This document shows positions 8,488 through 17,282 of a DNA stretch of 64,000 bases, one piece after another. This stretch comes from Lacinutrix venerupis (GTDB taxonomy: Bacteria > Bacteroidota > Bacteroidia > Flavobacteriales > Flavobacteriaceae): contig NZ_RCCH01000005.1 in assembly GCF_003663945.1 (NCBI RefSeq), positions 124,001-188,000 on the forward strand, read 5' to 3'. Each line of letters starts with the position of its first letter. Positions within the stretch are counted from its first letter, which is position 1. The notes under the pieces are model-generated. The model did no database searches. It was not told where the DNA came from and saw only the letters and a list, made by a program, of their open reading frames with translations. The position numbers and the translations under genes were made by a program.

Positions 8488-8922
8488 TTATTTTATTCCT
8501 GTACTGCCAAAACCACCTTCTCCTCGTTCGGTTTTAGAAAGTGTTTCAACTTCTTGCCATTCTGCTCTTTCATGCTTTGCAATTACTAATTGCGCTATGC
8601 GTTCTCCATTTTCAACTACAAATACTTGAGTAGACAAATTAACCAAAATAACACCTACTTCTCCTCTATAATCTGCATCTATTGTACCTGGAGCATTAAG
8701 TACTGTTATACCTTTTTTAGCTGCAAGACCACTTCTTGGTCTTACTTGAGCTTCTAAACCTATTGGAAGTTCTAAAAATAAGCCTGTTGGAACTATGGTG
8801 CGCTCCATAGGTTTTAAAACAACATTCTCTGTTAAGTTTGCTCTTAAATCCATTCCGGCAGACGCAATAGTTTCGTAATGCGGTAAAGCATGAGTAGATT
8901 TATTAATTATTTTTATTTGCAT
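8488..8922 (-). CDS. dut: dUTP diphosphatase
   Basis: Hydrolyses dUTP to dUMP and PPi, keeping uracil out of DNA and feeding thymidylate synthesis. The 144 residues show the five trimeric-dUTPase motifs: [45 protein letters not shown] and the C-terminal [12 protein letters not shown] arm. I place the start at the ATG for [13 protein letters not shown]; an upstream in-frame ATG would add 14 lysine-rich residues that overlap the flippase gene and have no counterpart in the family. The 4-bp gap to the flippase stop supports co-transcription. Confidence 0.95.
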   Translation of the reverse strand: MQIKIINKSTHALPHYETIASAGMDLRANLTENVVLKPMERTIVPTGLFLELPIGLEAQVRPRSGLAAKKGITVLNAPGTIDADYRGEVGVILVNLSTQVFVVENGERIAQLVIAKHERAEWQEVETLSKTERGEGGFGSTGIK

Positions 8923-8926
8923 GATT

Positions 8927-10384
8927 TTATTTTTTAAGCAATGTTTTAAGCTCTTTTTTCTCAAGCTGAAAAACGATGCCTAAAAATACAATTAATGCTC
9001 CAATTCCAATAACATAATTACCTCTAAATTGATAGAAATACAACATTGAAATTAACGTTGATAACCCAAAATACAGTGCTATTTTTTTTAAATTATATGG
9101 AATTGGGTAATATTTTCTTCCGAAGAAAAAAGAGGACAACATCATTACTAAATAAGCTGAGAGTGTAGCAATCGCAGAGCCTTTAAAGCCTATTATAGGA
9201 ATTAATATAAAATTAATAACCAAAGTTATTATGGCTCCTAATATTGAAATATAAGCACCAAACTTTGTACGGTCTGTTATTTTATACCAAACAGAAAGAT
9301 TATGATAAATTCCTAAACAAAAATTAGCTAGTAATATAAATGGAACTATCCACATTGCTTCATAATAGGCCTCACTTCTAATAATGTAAGGTTTTAAAAT
9401 ATCGGCAAAAACAACTACACTTAAAAAAATTATAGATCCAAATGCAACAAAGTATTCTAAAATTTTAGCATAGTTTTTTTGTGGGTTTTTAGATTTAGAA
9501 TGACTAAAAAAATAAGGCTCTATACCTAAACGAAAGGCAGTTGCAAATAAGGTCATAAATAAAGCTAATTTGTAACAAGCAGAATACATACCTATTTGCT
9601 CATCGGCTATGTTTTTTGGCAATAACTTTTCTAATAAAATGCGGTCGAAAGTTTCATTAATAGAATAAGCTATTCCTGCAATAAGAACAGGCATAGCATA
9701 ACGCATCATGTTTTTCCATAATACAGTATCAAACTTTAATTTTATTTTTAAATAAAATGGTAGTAATAATAGTAAGGTTATACTACTTGCAATAAGGTTT
9801 GAAATAAATATATAACTAATTTCATAGTTATCTTTACAAATACTTGAAAAGAGAGAATTCTCATAAGACAACTCTTTTAAATATAATAGTAAAAAAACGT
9901 TAAGACCTAAATTAATAGCTACGTTTAGAATTTTAATTATTGCATATCGCATAGGTTGTGCCGTAGCTCGTAACCATGCAAATGGTATTATTACTAAAGC
10001 ATCTAAAAGCAAAATAATAAATACCAAATTAAGGTATTTTAATTCAATATCTATTAAACTGGAAATTTGACTTCTAAATAAAAAAGCTATTCCTAATAAT
10101 GCAAATGAGCTTAATATTAACGAAATTGTAGCTGTACTTGTTACTTTTTCTTGACTTTTTTCTTTATTAAAAAATCGAAAAAAAGCAGTTTCCATACCGT
10201 AAGCTAATACAACATTAAAAAGAACAAAGTATGCAAAAATAAAAGAGACACGACCATACTCTTTAACCGATAGTACTGCTGGATTGGTATAAAGCGGAAC
10301 TAAAATAAAACTAAGCATTCTTGGCAGCACAGTTGCTAAACCATAAATAAATGTTTGTTTAAAAAGAGATTTAAATCCGCTCAA
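8927..10384 (-). CDS. lipopolysaccharide/polysaccharide flippase-like membrane protein (MOP superfamily)
   Basis: A 485-residue protein with about 12-14 membrane helices and the N-terminal pattern of Wzx/MurJ-type exporters ([20 protein letters not shown]). It should move a lipid-linked sugar across the inner membrane. The start codon is TTG: the frame is closed by a stop 15 nt upstream and no ATG is available before residue 24. It heads the operon flippase-dut-nucleotidyltransferase-ABM-TPR-DUF4292-envC. It is far from the capsule/O-antigen locus, so a conserved envelope substrate is more likely than a strain-specific one; this is inference. Confidence 0.85.
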   Translation of the reverse strand: MSGFKSLFKQTFIYGLATVLPRMLSFILVPLYTNPAVLSVKEYGRVSFIFAYFVLFNVVLAYGMETAFFRFFNKEKSQEKVTSTATISLILSSFALLGIAFLFRSQISSLIDIELKYLNLVFIILLLDALVIIPFAWLRATAQPMRYAIIKILNVAINLGLNVFLLLYLKELSYENSLFSSICKDNYEISYIFISNLIASSITLLLLLPFYLKIKLKFDTVLWKNMMRYAMPVLIAGIAYSINETFDRILLEKLLPKNIADEQIGMYSACYKLALFMTLFATAFRLGIEPYFFSHSKSKNPQKNYAKILEYFVAFGSIIFLSVVVFADILKPYIIRSEAYYEAMWIVPFILLANFCLGIYHNLSVWYKITDRTKFGAYISILGAIITLVINFILIPIIGFKGSAIATLSAYLVMMLSSFFFGRKYYPIPYNLKKIALYFGLSTLISMLYFYQFRGNYVIGIGALIVFLGIVFQLEKKELKTLLKK

Positions 10385-10435
10385 GCCGTTTTGTATTGTT
10401 TAATCTAAATATAGTAATCTCTAATATATTAGGAA

Positions 10436-11032
10436 TTAATTATGTTTTATTGGTGCCGATGGATAGTTAACAGATGCTTTTTCTTTAATATTATAAACTT
10501 GAAAATATTTAATTTTGTCTCCATGCTTATAACTTATCATACATTCGTTTGGTTTTAATTCGAATGGAAATGGCTCTGGTTTTGTATTGCCGTATTCTGC
10601 ATTTTCATCATTACTCATTACAAGCCTATTTTTATTAGATTTTAAATTTGCAAAATGCATATTATTTTCTTCTTGCATATCACCAATCATACCTCGAAAG
10701 TAAACTTTTTCAAGCTTATAATTTTGTTTGTTAATTAAGGTAGGAAAATAAATATGTATTCCAGAACCTCCAGCTTTTTGGCCAGAAAACCATGATTGAA
10801 AATAAGCATCTCTAATAAAAAGTGGCATTTCTTTTCCTCTACCTTGCATAGTTCCTGTAGTATCTGTTACTTCTACAACATCTCCTTTATCTTTGTTAGA
10901 TTCCTCTTCTGGACTATTTATGTTTTCTTTATTTTCTTTATCCATAGTGTTTTTTGAGCTCGAGCATTGTGTAAAACTTGTAAACAAAACAAAAGATAAT
11001 ATAAATAAAGTAATTGCTTTAACCGATTTCAT
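10436..11032 (-). CDS. putative lipoprotein of unknown function
   Basis: A 198-residue protein with a hydrophobic signal and a possible lipobox at Cys23 (SFTQCSSSKN), then a Glu/Lys/Asp-rich linker (about 30-60) and a globular part (65-198) with Tyr/Phe-rich strands (PLFIRDAYFQSWFSG, GIHIYFPTL). I do not recognise a named family. It is transcribed 51 bp ahead of the flippase operon and behind the terminator of the ATP synthase operon, so it may be the first gene of the flippase operon or a single unit. Small surface lipoproteins of this layout are common in Flavobacteriia. Confidence 0.7.
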   Translation of the reverse strand: MKSVKAITLFILSFVLFTSFTQCSSSKNTMDKENKENINSPEEESNKDKGDVVEVTDTTGTMQGRGKEMPLFIRDAYFQSWFSGQKAGGSGIHIYFPTLINKQNYKLEKVYFRGMIGDMQEENNMHFANLKSNKNRLVMSNDENAEYGNTKPEPFPFELKPNECMISYKHGDKIKYFQVYNIKEKASVNYPSAPIKHN

Positions 11033-11090
11033 AATAAGTGTATTTGTATTATAAGATTATAAAGATAAAGAATCAAAAGTTGTTCCATAA

Positions 11091-11121
11091 AAAAACCTTA
11101 TTCAAATTGAATAAGGTTTTT
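11091..11121 (-). terminator. Terminator of the sprE-atp operon
   Basis: A 31-nt perfect inverted repeat: AAAAACCTTATTCAA and its complement on either side of one base (11106). On the minus strand it lies 42 bp after the atpG stop, and the stem runs into a T-rich tract (ACCTT side, then TTTTTTT). The A/T flanks also make it capable of acting in both directions. Confidence 0.88.
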
Positions 11122-11163
11122 AAAATTATTGTAATATTTCTAAATATATATTTAGAATGATAT

Positions 11164-12024
11164 TTAGTTATTTAAAGCTTCTGCACCACCAACAATCTCT
11201 AAAATTTCATTGGTAATTGCAGCTTGACGTGCTTTATTGTAAGTTAATTTAAGTTGATCTCTTAATTCTGTAGCGTTATCTGTAGCTTTGTGCATTGCCG
11301 TCATACGTGCACCGTGCTCACTTGCAAAACTATCTCTAATACCTTTATATAATTGTGTTTTAAGAGATTTTGGAATTAGTTGCTCTACTATTTCTAACTT
11401 AGAAGGCTCAAATATATAATCTGCATTAATTTCTGCACCTCCCTCTACAGGAACAATTGGCAAAAACTGCTCCGTCATTACAATTTGTGTTGCAGCGTTT
11501 TTAAACTTGTTGTAAACAATTTCAATTTTATCAAATTCGCCAGAAACAAATTTTTCCATTAACATTTCTGCAATTTCAGCAACGTTATCGAAAGTTAAGT
11601 CATCAAATAAATCACTATGGTTTGCAATTACAATACCTCTTTTAGAGAAGGCATCGTTAATTTTCTTACCTATTGCAATTACAGATACGTTTTTACCCGT
11701 ATAAACATTATCAATTAAATTTTGTGTTTGCTTGATTATATTCGAGTTAAATGCACCTGCTAATCCTCTATTTGAAGATACTGAAACTATAAGCACATTC
11801 TTAACATCTCTTTGTTCAGAATATTGACTTCCGGTATCTGCATCAAGAGTTGCACTTAAGCTTTGTAAAAGCTCTGTTAACTTATCTGCATAAGGTCGCA
11901 TTGCTGTAATAGCGTCTTGAGCTTTCTTTAATTTTGCAGCAGATACCATTTTCATGGCACTAGTAATCTGCATCGTTGAAGATACCGAAGATATTCTATT
12001 ACGTATTTCTTTTAAATTTGCCAT
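11164..12024 (-). CDS. atpG: F1Fo ATP synthase gamma subunit
   Basis: Central rotor stalk of F1, which couples rotation of the c-ring to catalysis in the alpha/beta hexamer. The 286 residues have the conserved N-terminal helix (LKEIRNRISSVSSTMQITSA, with KMVSAAKLKKAQ) and the C-terminal helix ending NEILEIVGGAEAL. Length is normal. It is the last gene of the atpBEFHAG group; atpD and atpC do not follow, which is the usual arrangement in Bacteroidota. It is preceded by a hairpin in the atpA-atpG gap and followed by a strong terminator. Confidence 0.97.
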   Translation of the reverse strand: MANLKEIRNRISSVSSTMQITSAMKMVSAAKLKKAQDAITAMRPYADKLTELLQSLSATLDADTGSQYSEQRDVKNVLIVSVSSNRGLAGAFNSNIIKQTQNLIDNVYTGKNVSVIAIGKKINDAFSKRGIVIANHSDLFDDLTFDNVAEIAEMLMEKFVSGEFDKIEIVYNKFKNAATQIVMTEQFLPIVPVEGGAEINADYIFEPSKLEIVEQLIPKSLKTQLYKGIRDSFASEHGARMTAMHKATDNATELRDQLKLTYNKARQAAITNEILEIVGGAEALNN

Positions 12025-12044
12025 ATTTTAAAATATGAAATAAG

Positions 12045-12064
12045 ATTTCCACCTTCGTGGAAAT
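12045..12064 (-). other. Intercistronic hairpin between atpA and atpG
   Basis: ATTTCCAC (12045-12052) and GTGGAAAT (12057-12064) form an 8-bp perfect stem around a 4-nt loop, starting 5 bp after the atpA stop. On the minus strand it is not followed by a T-run, so it is more likely an mRNA processing or stability element than a terminator. Confidence 0.6.
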
Positions 12065-12069
12065 GTTAA

Positions 12070-13650
12070 TTATGCTCTATATTTAGCTGAAAGGTCTTTA
12101 CATACAGTTAATAATGTATCTGTAACCTCGTCAGTTAATTTACCTGCTTTTAAAGTATCTAAAACACCTCTGTGTTTAGCATTTAAGAACTCTAAGAAAT
12201 CTCTTTCAAATTCTTTTACCTTATCTACTGGTACATCTTTTAATAAGTTTTTAGAACCAGCATATATAATTGCAACTTGATCTTCTACTGTGTAAGGATC
12301 GTTTTGTCCTTGCTTTAAAATCTCTACGTTACGTTTTCCTTTTTCAATTACGTTTAAAGTAACAGCATCTAAATCTGAACCAAACTTAGCGAACGCTTCT
12401 AATTCACGGAATTGTGCTTGATCTAATTTTAAAGTACCAGATACTTTTTTCATAGATTTAATTTGTGCATTACCACCAACACGAGATACAGAAATACCTA
12501 CGTTAATTGCTGGACGTACACCAGAGTTAAATAAATCTCCATCTAAGAAAATTTGTCCGTCTGTAATAGAAATTACGTTTGTTGGAATATAAGCCGAAAC
12601 ATCTCCTGCTTGTGTTTCGATAATTGGTAAAGCTGTAAGAGAACCACCACCTTTAACCATTGGTTTTAAAGTTTCTGGTAAATCATTCATTTCTTTAGCA
12701 ATAGAATCGTCATTGATTATTTTTGCCGAACGCTCTAATAAACGAGAGTGTAAGTAAAATACATCTCCAGGATATGCCTCACGTCCTGGTGGACGTCTTA
12801 ATAATAAAGATACTTCACGGTAAGCAACGGCTTGTTTTGATAAATCATCAAAAACAATTAAAGCTGGTCTACCAGTATCTCTAAAGTACTCTCCAATAGA
12901 TGCTCCAGTCATTGGTGCATAAACTTGCATTGCAGCAGGATCACTTGCATTTGCAGCTACTATTGTTGTGTAAGCTAAAGCTCCTTTTTCTTCTAAAGTT
13001 TTAGCAATATTTGCTACTGTTGATGCTTTTTGACCTACAGCAACATATATACAATATACTGGATTACCAGCATCGTAAAATTCTTTTTGATTTAAGATAG
13101 CATCAATACAAACAGTTGTTTTTCCTGTTTGACGATCTCCAATAACTAACTCACGTTGTCCTCTACCAACTGGAATCATAGCATCAATTGCTTTAATACC
13201 TGTTTGTAATGGCTCTGTTACTGGCTCTCTATAAATAACACCTGGTGCTTTACGCTCTAAAGGCATCTCGTAAGTATCTCCAGCAATTGGTCCTTTTCCA
13301 TCGATAGGGTTTCCTAGAGTATCTACAACACGACCAACAATACCTTCTCCTACTTTTATAGAAGCAATACGTTCTGTACGTTTTACCGTAGAACCTTCTC
13401 TAACTCCTATTGAAGTTCCTAAAAGTACGATACCTACGTTATCTTCTTCTAAGTTAAGTACGATTCCTTCTGCACCTCCTTCGAATTCTACTAATTCTCC
13501 ATATTGAGCGTTAGCTAATCCATAAGCACGTACGATACCATCACCTACAGTTAATACTGTTCCAACTTCGTCTAACGAAGCACTTGCTTCAAATCCTGAA
13601 AGTTGTTGTTTTAAGATTGCTGATACTTCAGCCGGTTTTACTTCTGCCAT
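12070..13650 (-). CDS. atpA: F1Fo ATP synthase alpha subunit
   Basis: Non-catalytic nucleotide-binding subunit of the F1 head. The 526 residues hold the P-loop GDRQTGKT (171-178), the [20 protein letters not shown] segment and the family signature [11 protein letters not shown]. It is slightly longer than the E. coli protein (513). The gene lies between atpH (27-bp gap) and atpG (45-bp gap with a hairpin). The catalytic beta subunit is not in the operon and must be encoded elsewhere. Confidence 0.98.
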   Translation of the reverse strand: MAEVKPAEVSAILKQQLSGFEASASLDEVGTVLTVGDGIVRAYGLANAQYGELVEFEGGAEGIVLNLEEDNVGIVLLGTSIGVREGSTVKRTERIASIKVGEGIVGRVVDTLGNPIDGKGPIAGDTYEMPLERKAPGVIYREPVTEPLQTGIKAIDAMIPVGRGQRELVIGDRQTGKTTVCIDAILNQKEFYDAGNPVYCIYVAVGQKASTVANIAKTLEEKGALAYTTIVAANASDPAAMQVYAPMTGASIGEYFRDTGRPALIVFDDLSKQAVAYREVSLLLRRPPGREAYPGDVFYLHSRLLERSAKIINDDSIAKEMNDLPETLKPMVKGGGSLTALPIIETQAGDVSAYIPTNVISITDGQIFLDGDLFNSGVRPAINVGISVSRVGGNAQIKSMKKVSGTLKLDQAQFRELEAFAKFGSDLDAVTLNVIEKGKRNVEILKQGQNDPYTVEDQVAIIYAGSKNLLKDVPVDKVKEFERDFLEFLNAKHRGVLDTLKAGKLTDEVTDTLLTVCKDLSAKYRA

Positions 13651-13677
13651 CTTATTATTTATTTAGATATAAATATC

Positions 13678-14214
13678 TTAGTTTAATGTAAATTCTCTTT
13701 TTAATTTGCTTAGCTGGTTTGCAATACTTGCATTATATTGTAAATCACCTACTCTAAGAATGAAACCACCAATAATGCTTTCATCTATAATATTTTTAAT
13801 TTCAGCTTCTTTACCTGTTAATTCTTTAACCTTTGCTAAAACTTTAGACTTTAAATCGTCTGTTAAAGGTAATGCTGTTGTTACTGTAGCAACTTGAGTT
13901 CCTTTATGTTGATCGAACAATATTGAATATTGTTTTACAACGTCGTTTAATATAGCAATTCTTTTATTAGCAATCAAAGTATCTATTGCATTAACTGTTA
14001 ACGCATTAGTGTTTTTAAAAATTTCTAATAAAGATGCTTTTTTTATTGAAGGACTTACTACAGGACTATTAAGCATGTCGCGTAAATCTTTACTACCTGC
14101 AATAGTGTTTGCTATTAGCTTCATATCGTTATTTACAGCTTCTGCTGTATTTTGATCTTGTGCTAAGCTTAACACTGCTTTTGCGTAACGTATTGCTGCT
14201 CTTGCTCCTGCCAT
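13678..14214 (-). CDS. atpH: F1Fo ATP synthase delta subunit
   Basis: Peripheral stator subunit joining the F1 head to the b dimer (called OSCP in mitochondria). The 178 residues show the N-terminal helical domain (ARAAIRYAKAVLSLAQD) and the C-terminal signature DESIIGGFILRVGDLQYNAS. It starts 8 bp after atpF. Family and place are typical. Confidence 0.95.
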   Translation of the reverse strand: MAGARAAIRYAKAVLSLAQDQNTAEAVNNDMKLIANTIAGSKDLRDMLNSPVVSPSIKKASLLEIFKNTNALTVNAIDTLIANKRIAILNDVVKQYSILFDQHKGTQVATVTTALPLTDDLKSKVLAKVKELTGKEAEIKNIIDESIIGGFILRVGDLQYNASIANQLSKLKREFTLN

Positions 14215-14222
14215 TTTTTAGA

Positions 14223-14723
14223 CTAGTTTAATTTTGCTTCACCTAATAAAGAATCTACCAATGCTAATTGCTTGTCTTTATTTGATAATTCTTGACGTAC
14301 TACTTTTTCTGCTATATCAACAGATAAACCAGCTACATGACTTTTTAATTCTGCCATTGCTGCTTTCTTTTCACTTTCTATAGCTGCTTGTGCTTGTGCA
14401 ATCATTGCGCTTGCTTGTGCTTCTGCTTCAGTTTTAGCATCGTCAATCATTGTGTTCTTCATTTCACGAGCTTCTTTAAGCATAGCCTCACGTTCTGCAC
14501 GTGCTTCGTTTAATAACTTTTGGTTATCTGCTTGAAGATTTTGCATTTCTAATTTTGCTTTTTCTGCAGAATCTAATGCATTTTGAATACCTTCTTCTCT
14601 AGTACTTAAAGCTCCTAATATTGGTTTCCAAGCAAAGGCACGCATTAACACTATTAATATAATTAATATAATGATTTGCATGAAAAACAATCCTGGCGAA
14701 AAATCGTTTAATAACTGATCCAT
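14223..14723 (-). CDS. atpF: F1Fo ATP synthase b subunit
   Basis: Stator stalk: one N-terminal membrane helix (about 10-30, FMQIIILIILIVLMRAFAW) and a long Ala/Glu/Lys-rich coiled coil (40-150). It has 166 residues, normal for b. It is separated from atpE by a 94-bp gap that holds a strong hairpin with a T-run. Confidence 0.95.
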   Translation of the reverse strand: MDQLLNDFSPGLFFMQIIILIILIVLMRAFAWKPILGALSTREEGIQNALDSAEKAKLEMQNLQADNQKLLNEARAEREAMLKEAREMKNTMIDDAKTEAEAQASAMIAQAQAAIESEKKAAMAELKSHVAGLSVDIAEKVVRQELSNKDKQLALVDSLLGEAKLN

Positions 14724-14759
14724 AATGATGTATTATAAATTATTGTTTGTTTAATTTTT

Positions 14760-14796
14760 TTAAAAACATTTCTGCAACCAACCGTTGCAGAAATGC
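14760..14796 (-). terminator. Hairpin with T-run between atpE and atpF (partial terminator or 3'-end stabiliser)
   Basis: CATTTCTGCAAC (14767-14778) and GTTGCAGAAATG (14784-14795) make a 12-bp perfect stem with a 5-nt loop; on the minus strand TTTTTA follows. It begins 22 bp after the atpE stop. This has all parts of a rho-independent terminator, yet atpFHAG lie downstream with no evident promoter, so it probably acts as an attenuator or protects the atpE mRNA 3' end. Confidence 0.8.
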
Positions 14797-14817
14797 TCTT
14801 GTTTTTTAAAGGAAATA

Positions 14818-15006
14818 TTATTTTCCTAAGATTAATGCACCGAATGCTAAACCTTCTAATAAGGCACCGATGATGATCATCGCAGTTTGGATTTTTCCAG
14901 CTGCTTCAGGTTGACGAGCAATACCTTCCATTGCTTTTCCTCCAATTTGACCTAATCCGATTCCTCCTCCGATTACGATTAATCCTGCTCCAATTAAATT
15001 GTACAT
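14818..15006 (-). CDS. atpE: F1Fo ATP synthase c subunit
   Basis: Proteolipid of the rotor ring: 62 residues in two membrane helices around a polar loop with ARQPE. The carboxylate that carries the ion is Glu51 in LLEGLAFG. Aligned without gaps to the sodium-type c of Ilyobacter on the shared K/RQPE loop, the sodium-ligand positions are Leu18 (Gln there) and Gly52 (Ser there), which argues for proton coupling. It is very short compared with E. coli (79), but is within the Bacteroidota range. It lies 41 bp after atpB. Confidence 0.96.
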   Translation of the reverse strand: MYNLIGAGLIVIGGGIGLGQIGGKAMEGIARQPEAAGKIQTAMIIIGALLEGLAFGALILGK

Positions 15007-15047
15007 ACTAATTTGGTTTTTATAAATATTAATTAAACAAATTCTTA

Positions 15048-16175
15048 TTAATGATGGTCGTCGTGTTCCTCGACTGCCATACCTATAAATAACGATGATA
15101 ACATCGTGAAAATAAATGCTTGTAAAAAAGCTACTAAAAGCTCAATAACCATAATAAATAAGGTTAAAATTAAAGACATACCTGTTGATGCTGCTGGACC
15201 AAAAGATGCTTTCATTGTTATCATTAACGCTACTAAACTCATTACAACAAAGTGACCTGCTGTAATGTTTGCAAATAAACGTATTAATAAAGAGAATGGC
15301 TTGATTATTACAAAACCTACTAACTCTATAACTGCTAATATAGGACGTAAGATTACTGGTACACCAGGCATCCATAAAGTATGCGCCCAAAAATCTTTTG
15401 TACCACTAAACATATAAATAACTACTGTAAATATCGCCATTGCAGCTGTTACAGCAATTTGTCCTGTTACATTAAAACCTAATGGTGTTAAACCTAATAA
15501 ATTTAAAATCCATATAAAGAAAAACACTGTTAATAAAAAACTCATGAATTTTTTATATTTTTTCTCTCCAATATTTGGTCTTGCTATTTCGTCTCTAACA
15601 TATAATACTAAAGGTTCTAAAACACGACCAACACCTTTTGGTATTGTATTTCCTTTTTTATAACCACGTGCTAAAGCTCCGAAACCTAATAACATAATAA
15701 GTCCTGTAACCAACATACCAAATACACTTTTAGTAATAGAAAAATCTATAACTTTACTTGCATTTGTTGCGTGATGCTCTTCATCGAAAGCAACCTCTGT
15801 TTCTCCAGGATTTAACTCGTAAATTTTAGAGTGTATTTTTGTTAACTTAACTCCACCTGCATCAACAATCTCGTGCCCAGCATCATCATGATGAAAAGCT
15901 GAAGACATAAAAGTTTTTAAACCTTCACTAGTCCAAACAATAACCGGTAACGGAAAACTATAATGCTTCCCAGTTGAATTATCTGTATAAAAATGAAAAT
16001 CGTGCGAGTCTTTTAAGTGATGCTGGATATATGAATTAATCTCTTCCGGCGTATCTACCTGATTTCCAGAAACGTCTCCATGCTGAGGCGTATCGTTTTC
16101 TGCCTGAACAGTAAACATGCCAAAAACCATGAATAAAACAGCTAGTAACTTAATAGATTTTTTTGCAATCACCAT
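15048..16175 (-). CDS. atpB: F1Fo ATP synthase a subunit, long form
   Basis: Stator channel subunit of Fo. The 375 residues are about 100 more than the E. coli protein: a signal-like hydrophobic start (about 8-25, ending VQAEN) and a His/Asp-rich extracytoplasmic segment to about residue 140, then the usual five to six helices. Arg299 in LLIRLFANITAGHF is the essential arginine facing the c-ring. The C-terminus ends in EEHDDHH. Long N-termini are typical of this phylum. A good promoter lies 47 bp upstream. Confidence 0.96.
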   Translation of the reverse strand: MVIAKKSIKLLAVLFMVFGMFTVQAENDTPQHGDVSGNQVDTPEEINSYIQHHLKDSHDFHFYTDNSTGKHYSFPLPVIVWTSEGLKTFMSSAFHHDDAGHEIVDAGGVKLTKIHSKIYELNPGETEVAFDEEHHATNASKVIDFSITKSVFGMLVTGLIMLLGFGALARGYKKGNTIPKGVGRVLEPLVLYVRDEIARPNIGEKKYKKFMSFLLTVFFFIWILNLLGLTPLGFNVTGQIAVTAAMAIFTVVIYMFSGTKDFWAHTLWMPGVPVILRPILAVIELVGFVIIKPFSLLIRLFANITAGHFVVMSLVALMITMKASFGPAASTGMSLILTLFIMVIELLVAFLQAFIFTMLSSLFIGMAVEEHDDHH

Positions 16176-16221
16176 AACTCTTGTTAAAAATATGAAATTT
16201 ATGCTCTCTTAAAAATTTGTG

Positions 16222-16250
16222 CAAAGGTACACAATAAATTAAAATTCCAA
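16222..16250 (-). promoter_or_regulatory. Bacteroidota-type promoter in front of atpB
   Basis: On the minus strand TTG (16250-16248), an 18-nt spacer and TACCTTTG (16229-16222) match the consensus exactly. The leader to the atpB ATG would be about 40 nt. It gives atpBEFHAG a transcript independent of sprE and the bactofilin gene. Confidence 0.75.
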
Positions 16251-16294
16251 ACCCTTTTTTAAACTAAGTTTTTCTACCTTAAAAAAAGGCTAAT

Positions 16295-16672
16295 TTACTT
16301 ATTGTCTTGGCTTAATATTTTTGATACTAAAACAGCTTCTAAAGTTAAGAACAATATTAGGGGAACTAACAAGGTTATACGTTCTGGTTTTGTAAGCTCA
16401 TCTATAGAAAAAACAGTATTTTTAAACATTAAAACAAACACGCCCATTTTTACAAATACGCTGGTTAAATATATATATCCTGCTTGGTTTGGCATTTTTT
16501 GATATATAAAAAACACTAACACATATACTATAAAAGAAGCTATTGCATGAAAACCATAAATAGCATTTATAGAGAAACGTAATGGTGTAACTAATAATTG
16601 AGTATTAATTAGAATACATATAACTGCTAAAATTAAGCATAAAAAAAAAGCGGTTAAAACTTGCTTTACCAT
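16295..16672 (-). CDS. small membrane protein next to ATP synthase genes (AtpI-like position)
   Basis: A 125-residue protein with four predicted membrane helices (about 5-25, 38-58, 65-83, 98-118) and few charged residues. It occupies the place where atpI often lies, between AtpZ and atpB, and I believe it belongs to DUF6168, though that name is from memory. AtpI-type proteins assist c-ring assembly or ion uptake; applying this here is inference. It abuts the upstream gene directly. The atpB promoter lies in the 119-bp gap after it. Confidence 0.65.
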   Translation of the reverse strand: MVKQVLTAFFLCLILAVICILINTQLLVTPLRFSINAIYGFHAIASFIVYVLVFFIYQKMPNQAGYIYLTSVFVKMGVFVLMFKNTVFSIDELTKPERITLLVPLILFLTLEAVLVSKILSQDNK

Positions 16673-16894
16673 TTACTTTTGTTTGTTTGTAAAATTAATA
16701 ACTTGCTTTATTACACTATATATGGCAATAAATACAGCTAATAAGCTAATAGAGGTTTCCCAATATGTTGTATTATATTTTTCGTCTAACCATTCGCCTA
16801 ATAGATTACCTAGATAAATGGTTAATCCCATTTGAATGGCAATAGATGTAAACCTTACATATGGATTAAGCTGTTTTTTTTGTTTTTTGGTCAC
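16673..16894 (-). CDS. atpZ: AtpZ/AtpI-family small membrane protein
   Basis: A 73-residue protein with two membrane helices (about 12-30 and 46-64) flanking a short polar loop with GEWLDEKYNTT, the pattern of ATPase_gene1/AtpZ proteins that accompany F-ATPase operons and have been linked to Mg2+/Ca2+ entry or c-ring assembly. The start is GTG; no ATG exists before Met17, inside the first helix. It overlaps the bactofilin gene by 29 bp, so it is likely translationally coupled to it. Confidence 0.75.
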   Translation of the reverse strand: MTKKQKKQLNPYVRFTSIAIQMGLTIYLGNLLGEWLDEKYNTTYWETSISLLAVFIAIYSVIKQVINFTNKQK

Positions 16895-17267
16895 CTTTAA
16901 TATCTTTTACTGTAGATTTCATAACACAAGATACATTAAATGTTGCACCAGGTTCTACGGCTAATTTCTCTGTAACTACATTTCCTTCAATATAAGCAGA
17001 AGACCTTAAGGTTAATGTACCTGTTAGTTTTAATTCACCAATTAATTTACCTTCAAAGTAAGCATTACTACTTTCTAGAGAACCGTGTATTTCTCCTGTT
17101 TTTCCAACAACAACTTTTCCAGGTGTAATAATGTCTCCCTCTATAATGCCATCTATTCTAATATCTCCTTCACTACTAAAAGTACCTACTATTTTTGTGC
17201 CTTTAGCTATTATGTTTTGAATTGATGAGTTTTCGTTTTGTTTGTTTTTTTTATTATCAGAAAACAT
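16866..17267 (-). CDS. bactofilin
   Basis: A 133-residue polymer-forming cytoskeletal protein. After a disordered polar N-terminus (about 1-25) comes the right-handed beta-helix of bactofilins, with the usual alternating Gly/Val repeats (IDGIIEGDIITPGKVVVGK, IHGSLESSNAYFEGKLIGEL). Such proteins form filaments that localise cell-wall or envelope enzymes. It lies 15 bp after sprE and overlaps atpZ; this places a cytoskeletal gene between a type IX secretion lipoprotein and the ATP synthase. Confidence 0.9.
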   Translation of the reverse strand: MFSDNKKNKQNENSSIQNIIAKGTKIVGTFSSEGDIRIDGIIEGDIITPGKVVVGKTGEIHGSLESSNAYFEGKLIGELKLTGTLTLRSSAYIEGNVVTEKLAVEPGATFNVSCVMKSTVKDIKGDQKTKKTA

Positions 17268-17282
17268 GGTTATTAATTTAAA

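Noticed and set aside
14818-15006. Sodium-type c-ring suspected because of Gln20 and Glu51 in AtpE
   Set aside because: Ungapped alignment on the K/RQPE loop puts Gln20 two positions off the sodium-ligand Gln of Ilyobacter; the real position is Leu18, and the Ser/Thr after the carboxylate is Gly52. Proton coupling fits better.
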